Made by a program: the position numbers and the translations under genes. This document shows positions 9,371 to 21,339 of a stretch of 64,000 bases of DNA, one piece after another (within the stretch, counting starts at the first letter, position 1; every line of letters begins with the position of its first letter). The notes under the pieces are model-generated. The model saw only the letters and a list, made by a program, of their open reading frames with translations, had not been told where the DNA came from and ran no database searches. The DNA lies in the NCBI RefSeq assembly GCF_001411555.2, contig NC_049912.1, positions 14,703,145 to 14,767,144 on the forward strand, read 5' to 3'. The stretch comes from Juglans regia. Its lineage: Eukaryota; Streptophyta; Magnoliopsida; Fagales; Juglandaceae.

Positions 9371-12186
9371 AACTCTTGTTATTAGTAGGAATGAGAATAG
9401 AAGAGGTAGAGGAAGAAGGAATTGAAGGGTCATTGGCTATAATCCAAACAAGAGATGGGAAAGAAGGAGAGGAAGAAAAAGGGGAGCTGTTGGGAATTTC
9501 ATTGCATGCTATGATAGGGCCATGGGCATGGGCTCTTAGAACCATGAGGTTAACATGGGTCATTGACAAAACCAGTGTGATAATCCTCATTGACATGGGG
9601 AGTACACACTGTTTTATTGATCCAAATGTAGCAAAGAAGGCTCAACTGCCAGTGTAGAGAACCCAACTGTTAGTCAAATTGGCTGATGGAACCAACCTCC
9701 CTTGCCTTGGTTTATGTAGGGCTGTCCCACTCCTACTATAAGGTTTGAGCAACACCTCTGATTTGTACTCGTTAGCCTTGGGGGGATGTGACATTGTGTT
9801 GGGTATGGATTAATGGAATTGGGGACAACAATGTCGAATTTTACTGATTTAATTATGAGTTTTAATATGGAAAATGTTGTTACATTAAAAGGAATACAAT
9901 TACCAAGCAGAGTAGTGGAAGAAGCCGAGTATGTGCAAGGATTGAAAGAAAATTCTGTTAAGGGAATTTGCGTTCTATTTTTGGAAGGGAATAACACAAG
10001 TTCTCAAGAAACTGTTTCAGTGGCTGTGTGTGGGATTCTTGAAAAATTTAAAGCGATTTTTGATGAGCCAAGAGGTCTACCTCCACCTAGGAGTCATGAT
10101 CACAAGATAACTCTGCAACCAGGTTCAAAACCCACTTGCGTAAGGCTCTAGAGATACCCATATTACCAAAAGGAGGAAACTTAGAGGTTGGTATCTAAAA
10201 TGTTAAAATGTGGTATTATTAGAAGCAGCCAAAGCCCGTATTCTTCTCTAGTTTTATTAGTAAGAAAGGCTGATGGGGTTGGCGTATGTGTGTGGATTAC
10301 CATGCCCTTAACAAGGATACTATGAAGGACAAATACTCCATACCTAATATTGATGAACTTTTGGATGAGCTTCATGGGGCTCAAGTGTTCTCTAAACTGG
10401 ATTTACGCTCAGGGTACCATCAAATTAGGATGAACCTTGAGGACATTCCTAAAACTGCTTTCAAGATCTATGAGAGTCATTATGAGTTTCTGGTAATGTC
10501 ATTTAGGCTTACCAATGCCTCATCAATCTTTCAAGGGTTGATGAAATTGTTTTGAAATTTTTGAAGTTTCATAAGGGTTTTGCTAAAGCTTCAAAGTGTA
10601 TTTTTGGGAGTAATGAGGTGGAGTATCTCGGGCATATCATTTCCCAGGAGGGTGTGAAAGCTGACCCACAGAAAATTATAAGAATGCAAAACTAGGTGGA
10701 GCCCAAGCATCTTAAAGCTTTAAGGGGATTCTTGGGACTTAGCCGTTATTACAAGAAATTTGTGCAAGGGTAAAGAGCATTGCAGCTCCACTCACTGCTT
10801 TATTAAAAAAAGATGCATTTTATTGGACTGACAGGGCTCAACAAGCTTTCATTAAACTAAAGGAAGCTATGATGAAACCTCCAGTGTTAAGGTTACCCAA
10901 TTTCACTAAGTGCTTTGTAATTGAGTGTGATGCATTAGGAGAGGGGTTAGGAGCAGTTCTAATGCAGGAGGGGCAGCCCATTGCCCATCTAAGTCAAGCC
11001 TTAAAAGGAAGGGGTTTAGCCTTGTCAACTTATGAAAAAGAGTTGTTTGCATTATTGATGGCTATTAAGAAGTGGAGGCACTACTTGTTGGGACAAACTT
11101 TCAAGGTACGTAGATCAACTTACCTTGAAATATTTATTAGAGCAAAGGGTGGGGACACCAGCTCAACAAAAATGGGTCTTAAAGTTACTTGGTTATGACT
11201 TCATGGTGGAATACAAGAGTGGAAAGACAAATACAATAGCAGATGCATTATCCAGATTGCCTCACTCAAAACAACCCAACCAAAATCCAGATTCAGATAT
11301 TTCACCCAGCCAAATAGATCCCATCCACCATAACCCAACCAACAACACTTCCAAAACAACCCAACAAGTCACCAACACAAGCAATCCGACTATAAAAATA
11401 CAGGCAATCAGTATGATGCAAGTAACATGGATAAAGGAGTTAAAGAAGTCTTACCAACAAGATCCCCTGTTGCAGAAGCTAATTAGCCTCTACCATCAAG
11501 GGACCTTGGATCTAGCTTTATACCAAGTCTAAAATAATCTACTCTTTTACAAGGGTAAACTGCATTTGAGAACCCTCGTGCCATTTCAGCAACATATCAT
11601 GCAATATTTTCACAGTAGCCCATTAGGGGGCTATATAGGAGTACATAAGACAAATTGAACAGTTAAAAGGGAGTTTTTTTGGCTTGGTCAGTGCAGTGAT
11701 GTGAGAGTTTTTATCAAGGAGTGTGATGTATGCCAATGGAATAAGGTTGAAACCCTCCATCCAGCGGGATTACTTCAACCTCTTCCAATATCAGATAAAA
11801 ATTGGGTTGATATTAGCATGGACTTCATTGAGGGATTACCACCAGCAGGGGGCGTACTATCATAATGGTGGTAGTGGACAGGTTGAGCAAATATGCTTAC
11901 TTTACGTCACTTACACACCCTTACATAGCACTATCAGTGGCCAGGGTTTTCATAGAAAACATTTTCAAATTACATGGCATGCCCCAAACAATTGTAAGTG
12001 ACAGAGATCCCATATTTACAAGTCAATTCTGGAAAGAGCTCTTTCGCATATGTGACACATAATTATTGATGAGTTCTGCCTACCATTCGTAGACAGATGG
12101 TCAAACAGAGGTAACTAACAAAAATCTAGAATGTTATTTACGTTGTTTCTCTAGTGATAGGCCAAGAGACTGGACAAAATAGCTAT
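9371..12186 (+). pseudogene. Ty3/gypsy pol relic: protease, RT without active site, RNase H, integrase
   Basis: In order: aspartic protease with a damaged active site (DMGSTHCFID instead of DSG, about 9594); RT fingers and palm ([33 protein letters not shown], about 10290-10550); RNase H (IECDALGEGLGAVLMQEGQP, STYEKELFALL, about 10920-11260, ending IADALSRLP); and integrase (zinc-domain CDVCQWNK at about 11725, MDFIEGLP, VVVDRLSKYAYF, SDRDPIFTSQFWK, TDGQTEV to about 12110). The RT segment that should carry the YxDD catalytic box is missing between about 10545 and 10565, where thumb-domain sequence follows directly. Many stops and shifts are present. The integrase is cut off mid-core at 12186 by another LTR, and no 3' LTR is seen. 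The clade is probably chromoviral; I see no chromodomain because the end is missing. Confidence 0.88.
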
Positions 12187-14230
12187 TGTAATAGCCCGCT
12201 AGAAATTCAATGGTGAAATTTCTATAAGCTTTAGGAACCTCATGAAAACACCGTAAGTTTTCACGATTCGACCAATCATGTAGGTTTTAGTCTGTCAGTA
12301 TAGCCAGAGTTATCACTCACTATAGTGCTAGAAGTATGATTTTATTTATTTGATGTAGTTAGAAGTGTCAGATTGAGATATGGTTTGTGCCATTAGACTC
12401 AGTTGATTATTTAGGATTTTATGGCGTTATAATCACATTTTCAATTTTTGGATGAAACACTTGTTCAAAAACGCGTTTTGTTTATTTCGAGGCACTTCGG
12501 GATTGAATTTCAAGAAATAAATTGCACAGTTAGGTTTGTATGAATATATAGGATTTTACAGTTAAAAGTTTATGTTTCACTTTTTCGGAGTGAATAATAA
12601 CCTCTATAGTAACATCTAGTGCAGTGTTTTTAAAATCACAATGTGGAATGTCCAAATTAGATTAAAGAAGTTTTATTTGGATACTTGGTAGGATCCTAGC
12701 CACACTTGGTGAATAGTATTTGGAACTTGGTAGGAAGAGGTTCAATAAGATGATTTGTGAAGGAATCAAGGTGTGAGATCATGCCACCTAAGCGAAACCC
12801 TATTCTTTTTTTCATCTGATCAACCAATTTGCGCTAGACAAAATAGGGTTTCAACCCTAGTGAAACCCTAAATGGCTGGAATCCAATTGAAACCCCAAAA
12901 TTTTGGTTGAAAACTGAAACCCTAAACTATTTCCCCAAACCCTAAAGTTGGCCTCCAAACCTTATCTGATCCAATTTCTAGTATTGTGTTTAATCACTTG
13001 ATTAAATCACTTTCACATGCTATTAATTCCTCAAATTCATGTTATGACATTATTATCCAACCTTTTAAACATTGAAAATTTGATTGGGCCAAGAAAAATT
13101 GGATATGAGCTTGATAGCATATCAAACCGCAACAAAACCCTCTTTAAACCTCAAATGAAGCACACTTGTTTAAGGCCCACAAATTTTGGCCACCTTGACA
13201 ACGCTTCTAGAGGAAGTTTTCACCCACCCATGGAAGACCAACCTGTGCCCTCAACAGCCCCAAATAGTCCATTGATGTGAGGGAAAAAGCCACCTCATCA
13301 CACCCCTTCTAGAAGGCAGCAACAGTAGCTCACTCCCCTTATACTATTCTTGCCTTTTTGTGACCTAAGCACCATCCCTCAAGGGTCATTCAAGCCCATA
13401 ACACACCCTCCAGAAGTCTAGAGGTGTGCAAGGCACCCTTTCTTTTATTTCATCACTTCTTCACCCCGTTCTTAGAGAGAAACCCAAAAGAGCGCTCGTG
13501 GGCAGTTTTCTAAGTTATTTTGCGTGGCACTTTTCGACCCTTTGTAAGTATTTTCTTGCAATGAATGCTTCATGAAAGTTGTTCATATTTGAGTTTAGTT
13601 TTTGAGGATGTCGTTTCATTTTGTAGTCAATTGTTTGGTGAAAAGCTATTTTAACCATGGAAAGGTCATTTTGGGAGTTAAACTGGAGAGTATGTTATAT
13701 TTTGGAGTTTTTGACAAAGCTAATGGACATATCTTGGTCCAAAACTCTTATGGAGTGTTGTTAACATGTGTTTATAAATGTTCATCGAGGACTTGTTTCA
13801 TGACTAAAGCTTCTGAAGAAATATTTTCTTAGATATATAAAGTTAGAAACTGGAAGTGGAAAAATAGTTTCTGTTTTCAGAAAGTTTGAATATTTCGTGG
13901 TTTAAGTTTACTCCAATAGCTTTGATATTTTTATTTGATGATCTTAAGCCTCTTATATACATGTTAGGATGTTGTTTTGAATATATTTTATATGGGTCTC
14001 AAATATATGACTTTTCTATGCAAGAAGATTTTGGTTAGACCTAAGATTTAATGTTTTTTGGTTAGATCCATGTTTTATTGATTTTCAATCATGTGATTTA
14101 AGTTTGATGATTGGATCTTATTTAGGAAACATTTTTAAACCATGTGATGTTTTAGTTTGAATATCTCATCTTTTTAAGCCATAGATCAAGAGATTGATCA
14201 AAACTAGTTAAGGAAAAGTTTTTGTTTGAA
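12187..14230 (+). mobile_element. LTR of a large-LTR gypsy family, 3'-truncated
   Basis: It starts TGTAATAGCCCGC inside the integrase of the neighbouring element and aligns along about 2 kb with the beginning of the LTR at 56254. Both share TTTTAGTCTGTCA, ATTTTATTTATTTGA, GTGCCATTAGACTCA-like and later 'ATCAAGAGATTGATCAAA' blocks in the same order. Similarity ends near 14230, well before the expected 4.6-kb length, so the 3' half is deleted. The flank GCTAT is not repeated on the right, consistent with truncation. Short open frames such as 13017-13280 are LTR sequence; similar frames occur in the sister LTR (57073-57345). Confidence 0.75.
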
Positions 14231-14745
14231 GGGAGCAAGCAACGTCAGAGGAGACAAATAAAGGAGCAGCGCAACACAACGCTACCATGGGACAGTGAGG
14301 CAGGTTAGCTTCTAAGACAGTACCGAGAAATTGGAATTTTGGTTCATGCATACTCTGTAATCTCCCCTTGTCTTATCATGAAATATAATTATTTTACCAT
14401 TATGTTTATGAATATTTTCACTTCGTGTTTCTTGAGATTTGAATTGTACTTGTTTTGTTGAATCTCTATGTGATTACGTGTACCATGTGTCAATCATCAT
14501 GGGACGGGATGAAGAATTCCCCGAACCATTCTTTCAAGATGTCACCTTGAACTTTATATGGGTTGAGAGAGTCCCCATCAATAATTGGGGTGGGGTAGCA
14601 TCGTGTCAGCCTTACCTAATAGACGGGAGGAATAATCCCTCGGGCTTACCAAGTGTTGGTGTCTTTGTGTTGGTTGGCCGGTAGACGTTTTGCTGGTGCA
14701 ACATGTATATCTCTGTGTGAGAGTCAACCTGTGTTGGGGTACAAA
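14231..14745. other. Unassigned LTR-like tail
   Basis: No protein homology. The sequence has a mixed composition (GGGACGGGATGAAG..., GTGTTGGTTGGCCGG) like the 3' thirds of the large LTRs in this window, but I could not align it to any of them by eye. It abuts the TGTAACATCTCG start of the next LTR. It is probably the remnant of another LTR's 3' end. Confidence 0.35.
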
Positions 14746-15543
14746 TGTAACATCTCGAAAGAAATTTGATATACAAATTTTTCTATACCTTAGAAACATA
14801 ATGAAATCTCAGAAAGATTTTACGAATCGAGCGATTGATTAGATTTTAGATCGTTAGCATAGTCAGATCCCAATCCATTATGGTGATGGAATTCCTTTCT
14901 ATTTAATTATGAAATTTTATGAAACGAATTGCACCATTAGACTTGTATGTATATTTAAGATTTTATAGTGCAATAAAAAGTTTCAAGTTTTCGAGTTAAT
15001 AATAACCCTTTGAGAGAGTGCAATGTGGCATTTGGTTCAAACAATTGTCAAATTGCCATGTAGGATATCCAAATTCATTTAGAATCACTAGAAAGTTTTT
15101 ATTTGGACACATGACACAATCCTATCCATCCACTTGGAGTTCACTTGTCAAGAGGACACAAAGTGTAAGAGATGGAGTGTGAATCAAGCTTGTCATCATA
15201 CTCTCTTACAACAATCACTATTCCACCCAACCAAAAACTATTTGATCAACCAAAAGAAGGTTTTAACCCTAGTGAAAAGCAAAACGAAACCCTAAACCCC
15301 CTTGTGGAAGCTGAAACCCTAAATAGTTCCCAAACCTAAAACATACTTGGTTTGTAACTAGTGTTTACTCACTTCCACAAGCAACCAACCACTCAAGTAC
15401 ACAATCTTACACCCTTATCAACTCTATTGCATGTTGGTAATTGCATTTGACCAAAAAACGTTGCGTTTGGACCAAACCTAATTGTAGCCTTAACTATACC
15501 CGAAATGAAATCCTATATGGTTAGCCCCAGTGAAAGCCCAAAC
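14746..15543 (+). mobile_element. Large gypsy LTR, piece 1 (host of the nested insertions)
   Basis: It begins TGTAACATCTCGAAAG, an LTR start of the same type as 12187 and 56254, and shares the blocks of 'gaaaccctaaa' repeats and 'TTTGACC' with them. It is interrupted at 15543 by a solo LTR with TSD CAAAC and resumes at 18303. The full LTR appears to be split into 14746-15543, 18303-18757 and 32239 to about 32865. Confidence 0.65.
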
Positions 15544-18297
15544 TGTAATGCCCCGATCCCACAGGGATCGAAGAGTTACTCCCTATAACTTAAAACTCAC
15601 AATTCATCAATGTATTTAAAGACTCTAAAATATAAAGTCATCAGAATACTACAGAATCTCTCAATAAAAATCCGCCACTTCTCAGAAATCTTCTATGAGT
15701 AAACCACTATGCTTAAATAATCATCTCACCGATGCTCCATAATCCTGATCCTTAGCTGGACTATTCAAAATCATCTGAAAAATATATGGATATAAGGGGT
15801 GAGTTATCAACAACTCAGTAAGCAGGGGACATATACTAGTATGTAAACATGAGCATTTACAGAGTTCAGAATACAGAACAAAAATATTTTCTTTCGGAAT
15901 GCAGAATCAGAATAATGTTTTCAAAATGCAGCGTCATAATATGTTATCAAAAATATCAGAGCGAAAGTTCAAAAATATTCATAATCAAAATCCCTTTGGC
16001 ATAGCATAAACTGAAACATCACATCTTATCTTATCATATCAGAACAAATATCATGTTTAACCCCTGTGGTAGGGTTGTGCAAACCCCGGTAGCTAACCTA
16101 GCAGAAACAAAATGTGAATCTTCCCCTTATCATTCTCGGAGCCCCGAGTGTGCACATAGGAAAGACCACGCAGAAAACTACTTTGTTTCCAAAGTGGGTG
16201 CACCAGAAACAGAAAAGTTGGTACCAACCCGAACAAAGGCCACAGTTTTACACCCGTGGTGAGGTCAGAACGGAACAGAAACAGAAACAGAATGTTATGC
16301 CAGAGGTTTTCAAAACTCACATCAGATCATATCAGAGTACAGAAAAATCTTTAGAATAGAACAAAATCATAACACAACATAATTTATGCACAAAATTTCA
16401 TATTCGCTCTATTTTTCAAAGTTCAGAAATAAAATGTCAAAAATAAGCTCATGTCTACACCAGTCATGATAGAAAATAATTTCCTCTTAAATAGAATCTT
16501 ATGAGTAATGCAGAACAAATAACTGAGGCAGTTCAAATTTCTTTTCAACATCAAATATGTATATTATCCAAAAATAACCTCAGCTCATTTTATTTTAAAT
16601 GCAAAGTCTAGTATAAGAATTCCGCTTACCTGAACTTCTTAACTTTTTCGGAATTCCTCAAAAACATTGAACAATAATTAATCGTCACCTATAAAATAAT
16701 CACGTAATTCTCATAAATTTTTAATTAATCACGTATTTCGATATTTAATCCTAAACTTATAAAATAACCTATTTAATTCCTCAAAACCTAAAATTACAAA
16801 TCATCACTTTCTAAAATCGTCAATGCTAATTTAATACTATGACTAAAACATTTAATCGTCAGACCTATTTATTATTGAAAACCAAATATAAAGTTTAATA
16901 CTGGATAATATAATTATCCCAAAATATTTTAAAAATAACCATAACTATATTTTTCAAATAGATTAAATCATATCTAAAGTGTAAAAAAAAAAAATATTAC
17001 ACCCATATTGTTTACCCGAAAAATAAAACTTTACTTAAATAACATATTAAAATACATAAGTGATTTTTTGTAATCATCATTATATAAGAGTGTACCAATA
17101 CATAATAAGAATTTTAAAGCACATTAATAAAACACTTAGTAAAAGGGCACTAATGTAATTTCTTTCATTTCTCTGAAAACCAATAAAACTTACAGAAAAC
17201 AACATAATGTGCATGGTAGGGGCTTACACACGGAGGAATAACGCGGCAGCGTGCGATGGCTGGACTGGGTAGGCAGTGGCGACGCGGCTGGAGAGAAAGC
17301 GTGTGCCGGACATGCTGTCAAGTTGGGTTAAGCACGAGAGAGGGATAAAAATGGAGAGTGAGAGAGCGAGGGTCCACAACTTGCGGAAAGGAAGGAAATC
17401 AGACCGTGAGACGGGAAGGAGGCGTGCAACGGAGGCTCATTGAGAGAGGTGGAGCTGCGACGGAGCTGGGTGGCTCGGGGTGACGTGAGGTGGCCGATGG
17501 AACTCTTTGGGGAAGTGGCGTCGAAGTGGAGGGGCTGGTGCCGTGGGGTTGCTGGGTTAACTCAGGGGGTAAAAAGGAGTGCTCTGTTTTGATGAGTAAA
17601 AATAGGGGCTAACCGAATGATGGAGAGGATGTGCGGCCTCCATGGCAGCGACTTACGGTGGTGTTGCCGTGCATGTGAGTGGTTGCAGTTTATGGAAAGG
17701 AATCGAAGTAGCTGCCAGTTTCACGAGGGGCAGGGCATGGGCTATTACACAGTGGTTGGATGAAAACTAAACTGCGGAGGACGTTTTTGGGTCACAGCAA
17801 TGGAGTGCAACATGATGGGGGTTGTGCTATGGCTGGCGGCAGTAACAAGTTTTGGGCAGTTTCTCCATGCAGTAGATGAATACGTGTGTATATATATATG
17901 TATAGAGGTGAGGATAAAACCCTAGAGCTAAGAGAGGAAATAGACGTGCAGAACATTTCTTATGACTGGCGGAAAGAGACGTGAAAAAGGTGGGGAGTTT
18001 CTAAATAAAACAACGGCCGTTGGGTTTCTCATTTTAATAAAAAAAAAAAGGGCGCGGGTCTTGGGGTTATCGGAAAGAGCCACTTTTAACAAATCAGGTA
18101 GTGAATAACTAAAAAGAATAAAAAGCTAAAAGGGCTCTACTATTAGATTTTGAGTCACGAACCAAACCCTGTAATATTTCAACTTGTTTCTAAAAAAAGT
18201 ACCGGCCCATAAAATATTCGACAAAACAACTATTTTCCATACGTATAAATTCAAAATAATTTTAGAAAACGGTTTAGTGCTGGGCCCAGGTGTTACA
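15544..18297 (-). mobile_element. Solo LTR (2,754 bp) of a large-LTR gypsy family, TSD CAAAC
   Basis: Read on the minus strand it starts TGTAACACCTGGGCCCAG at 18297 and ends GATCGGGGCATTACA at 15544, with identical CAAAC at 15539-15543 and 18298-18302. No internal domain is present. Minus-strand landmarks in order: a TATA run near 17890 (tatatatatac), a G/C-rich leader (about 17850-17220), a donor-like AG/GTAAGCGG at about 16630, short hairpins at about 16180-16260, the hairpin TGAGTT/AACTCA at 15800-15817, an acceptor-like TTTTTCAG at about 15775, and a terminal stem CGATCCC/GGGATCG at 15554-15570. There is no coding capacity. Boundaries are firm; the clade (Tekay/Del-like) is inferred from the ends. 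Confidence 0.9.
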
Positions 18298-18298
18298 C

Positions 18299-18335
18299 AA
18301 ACTATCTCATCTGGTCTATATGGATGAGATAGTTT
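18299..18335. repeat. 13-bp perfect inverted repeat, MITE-like terminus
   Basis: AAACTATCTCATC at 18299-18311 is the exact reverse complement of GATGAGATAGTTT at 18323-18335, with an 11-nt spacer. It is followed by TATCCAAACGG, the terminus also seen in the MITE ending at 37560 (TATCCAAACAG). It is probably the remaining end of that MITE type. The adjacent solo LTR's TSD overlaps the left arm, so the LTR inserted into or beside it. Confidence 0.7.
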
Positions 18336-18757
18336 TGTCTATCCAAACGGTTAATTTCACATCTCTATTTCATCTCTAAGTTTTCAAACCTAACTCATTA
18401 CTTTCTGACATAAATAGTAAAAATAATCCCACATAGTAAAAAAATTCCTTTGTGATTAAAATAGGATAATCAATAAGTCATTATTAGAATAATATATTTT
18501 CACAAAGAAATTGATAATTTTGTGACTATTGAATAAAAGTGCGTTTTGGGATTTTGGGAAGTTGTTGGCTGAAAGAGGTGGGTCACATCAAATGGTCATT
18601 CACTCACCCACCAAGGTAGCCCCTTCATCTATATCCCATGCCCCTTCATTTGCCTCCACACTTAGCCACTTTTTCATTAGTTTTCCAAGAGAGAAATCAA
18701 GAGAGAGCTCTAATATCTTCCCTTTTGTTATTAATGAGTCTAGTTTACTTGGGTATG
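18303..18757 (+). mobile_element. Large gypsy LTR, piece 2
   Basis: Sequence between the right TSD of the 15544-18297 solo LTR and the left end of the 13.5-kb element. Its right part (TTCATTAGTTTTCCAAGAGA, then CAAGAGAGAGCTC) resembles leader sequence seen in other large LTRs (for example TTCTTAGAGAGAAACCCA near 13470). The last five bases, GTATG (18753-18757), are the target duplication of the large element. No gene is seen. Confidence 0.5.
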
Positions 18758-21339
18758 TGTAACACCCCGCACATTCTTTCTGACGTACGTTCTTTCTTTT
18801 TGACTTAAGACTTCTTCTTTTTGACATTAGCAAATTCCGAGGGCGAAAATTATGCAACAGTCTGCCCCTTCCTTCAAACAACTGCAAGCCTCGTTAGGCG
18901 AGGTTCACGTGTTTTTAAAGATACTATGTGATTTCTAAAGCTAGCTTTGTGTTTAAAGTTATGTGTATTTTAAATGGAATATTCTCATCGTTATTTAACT
19001 AAGTAAAATTTTAAATAACTCAATTATAATATCTTTGAAGAGCTCTAAAAATATTATAATTGTGGGAAATTATTTTATATAAATGTTTCCAATTATTTAA
19101 AATATTATGGGATTTAAATTATGTTTAAAACTCTAATTAAATTAAATAGTTTTATTCTTTTAAAGATGTTAAACAAGATTTCATCATTTTATTAATGATG
19201 AAAGAATATTATTTTATTAACTAAAGTTTAGTTTAAATAATATTCTACCTTAATTCCTTTAAGTGCTTTTAATTAAGTTAATGTTTACGTATTTTCAAAT
19301 CAGTATTCTAATCCCCTACCGTTAGATCGTTTTGAAGATCCCAAGACGAAGGGACTGGGTTGAATACCCAGACCCCTCTTCCTTCTCCCTCACTTTTCCC
19401 TCCCCTCTCTCTCTCCTCCCTCAACTCACGCATACACGGTACGCTACCCCTCTCCAAGCCGATTCTTCCTCTGCCCAGCCCTGCGCCGCTGTGCACCGGT
19501 GAGCCTCACTGCCCCTTCCACCGGCACCACCTCACTCCGGCGAATCCCCCCACACCTGTCTCCCTCTCTCACGCTCTCTCTTCCTCTCTCTCGGCAGTGC
19601 ACAGCCCGAATGAGCTTGATGTTGCTACACCGCCGTGCACCATCCTCCGGTGCCACCACCACCAAGGTAGCCTGCCCTCCCACCGGCCATCCTCCTCCAG
19701 CGAGCTCGGCCTCCATCTCCCTGCCGTTTGCCCCCACGTAGTCCCCCTCCCTCACGCAAGGGTTCTCCCACTTCCACCGTCGTGCGCCGCCACCCACAGT
19801 GTCCAGCCATCGTCATGAGCCTCCTCTGGCCACCATTGACCTACCCCAACCACCCATGGCCCCGATCTACCCCTCATGCATGCCCACTCTCTCTCCCTCT
19901 CTCACGAACTGTCCCTCCTTCCCAAGCTCAACTCGCCGCCGTAGGCCACTATGGCGCCACCTCGACGCAATCTCAGCTCCACCAGCAACACCCTAAGCCT
20001 CCCATGGCCAGCCCATGACTAGCCAAGCTTCCCCCTCCATTCCATGCCTTAAGCACACGAGTTCCCTTTGGAAACCCACGGCTTTGCCATGCTCCGCCAC
20101 CCCAGCCATCATGAAGACCACCCTCAGCCTCCCTTGGCCTCCCATGTGGCATGTATGCCGTAATGGTGATAGGTCGCAGCGTGTGAGAAGGAGTATACGT
20201 GGAGTGTGCTCCACAAGGCAGGGACACTCTGTGTGGCGTGTCGCAGAGATAAGGATGGTTGTGTGATTGATGGGCGTGGAACATGATGAGTAGTGTCGGG
20301 AACTATGGAACAGTGTCCCGAAGTAGCTGTGATGTGCCCTGTAGTCTGAGGTGACAGGTTTTACCGTAATTAACTTTTGGCTGGGAGTATGTGTGAAGTA
20401 GTAGAACAAGTATAAGAGTGTGCTGTGGAAGCATGACTAGGGAATGTCACGCAGTGACATTGTTACCAGCAGTCGTGCTTATGACGGGTGAGGAGTTAGC
20501 GTAAGAATGGCATAGTAGGATTGTGACGAGATGTCACGATGTGTTAGGAGTACGTGAGGAACCGTACTTGTGATAAGTTAGAAGTTGGCGTAAGAATGGC
20601 AAAGTGGGATGTTAGGTGATGTGACAAGGTCACGGTGTAGCTTGGGAGTAGTCTCGAGCTATATGACGTGATGTAAGGCGTGCTTGTGAACGGGGTCTTG
20701 TCGTGTTAAGTGTTGGGATGAACTGTCAAAAGGGACGGGTAGCATAAAGAGTCATGCTAGCCGGGTTAAGAGAAGGTTGGTATCGAAGTATGGCCCTTGT
20801 CCCTACGAGCAGGTGATCAACATGTTATATGTTGGTCTCGAGTGATAAAGGGGTAAGGTACGTGTGTAATCTGGTGAGACACGTGTACCGGACTGATTCA
20901 CCATATTTAGCGGTTAATCTGTCCTAAGCATAAGTTACACGGTGCTTAAGCCTCAAAGTTGGCTTAAAGCCGTGTGGCGTGTATGGATGAGAATGAGGAT
21001 TAGTGTGAGCTAAGATGCACAAAGGCAGTTACGGGTGTATCGTCTAGGATTGGGATACGTGATTCTGTCAGTCGGAATCATGCATCGAAATGTGATCAAC
21101 AGGAAGAGTAAGATGAAGGTCTTAGTGTCTTAATCTTAAGGTGAATCGTGGGGATGAGCACTCGAAGTATAACGTCAAGTTTAGAAGAGATAGTGATCGT
21201 AAGTGGTCCCTAAAGGTCTTAGCATAGTAAAGGGTACGTAAGAGCACATGATAGAAGGAAAAGTGTTCTAAGTAAAGTGTAGCTCTATTTATAGTTTAAG
21301 TTGCTTATGCATTAGATAGAGAATGAAGTCAAGGTTATG

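Noticed and set aside
19444..19816. Minus-strand glycine/arginine-rich frames
   Set aside because: Antisense of the pyrimidine-rich LTR block; composition only.
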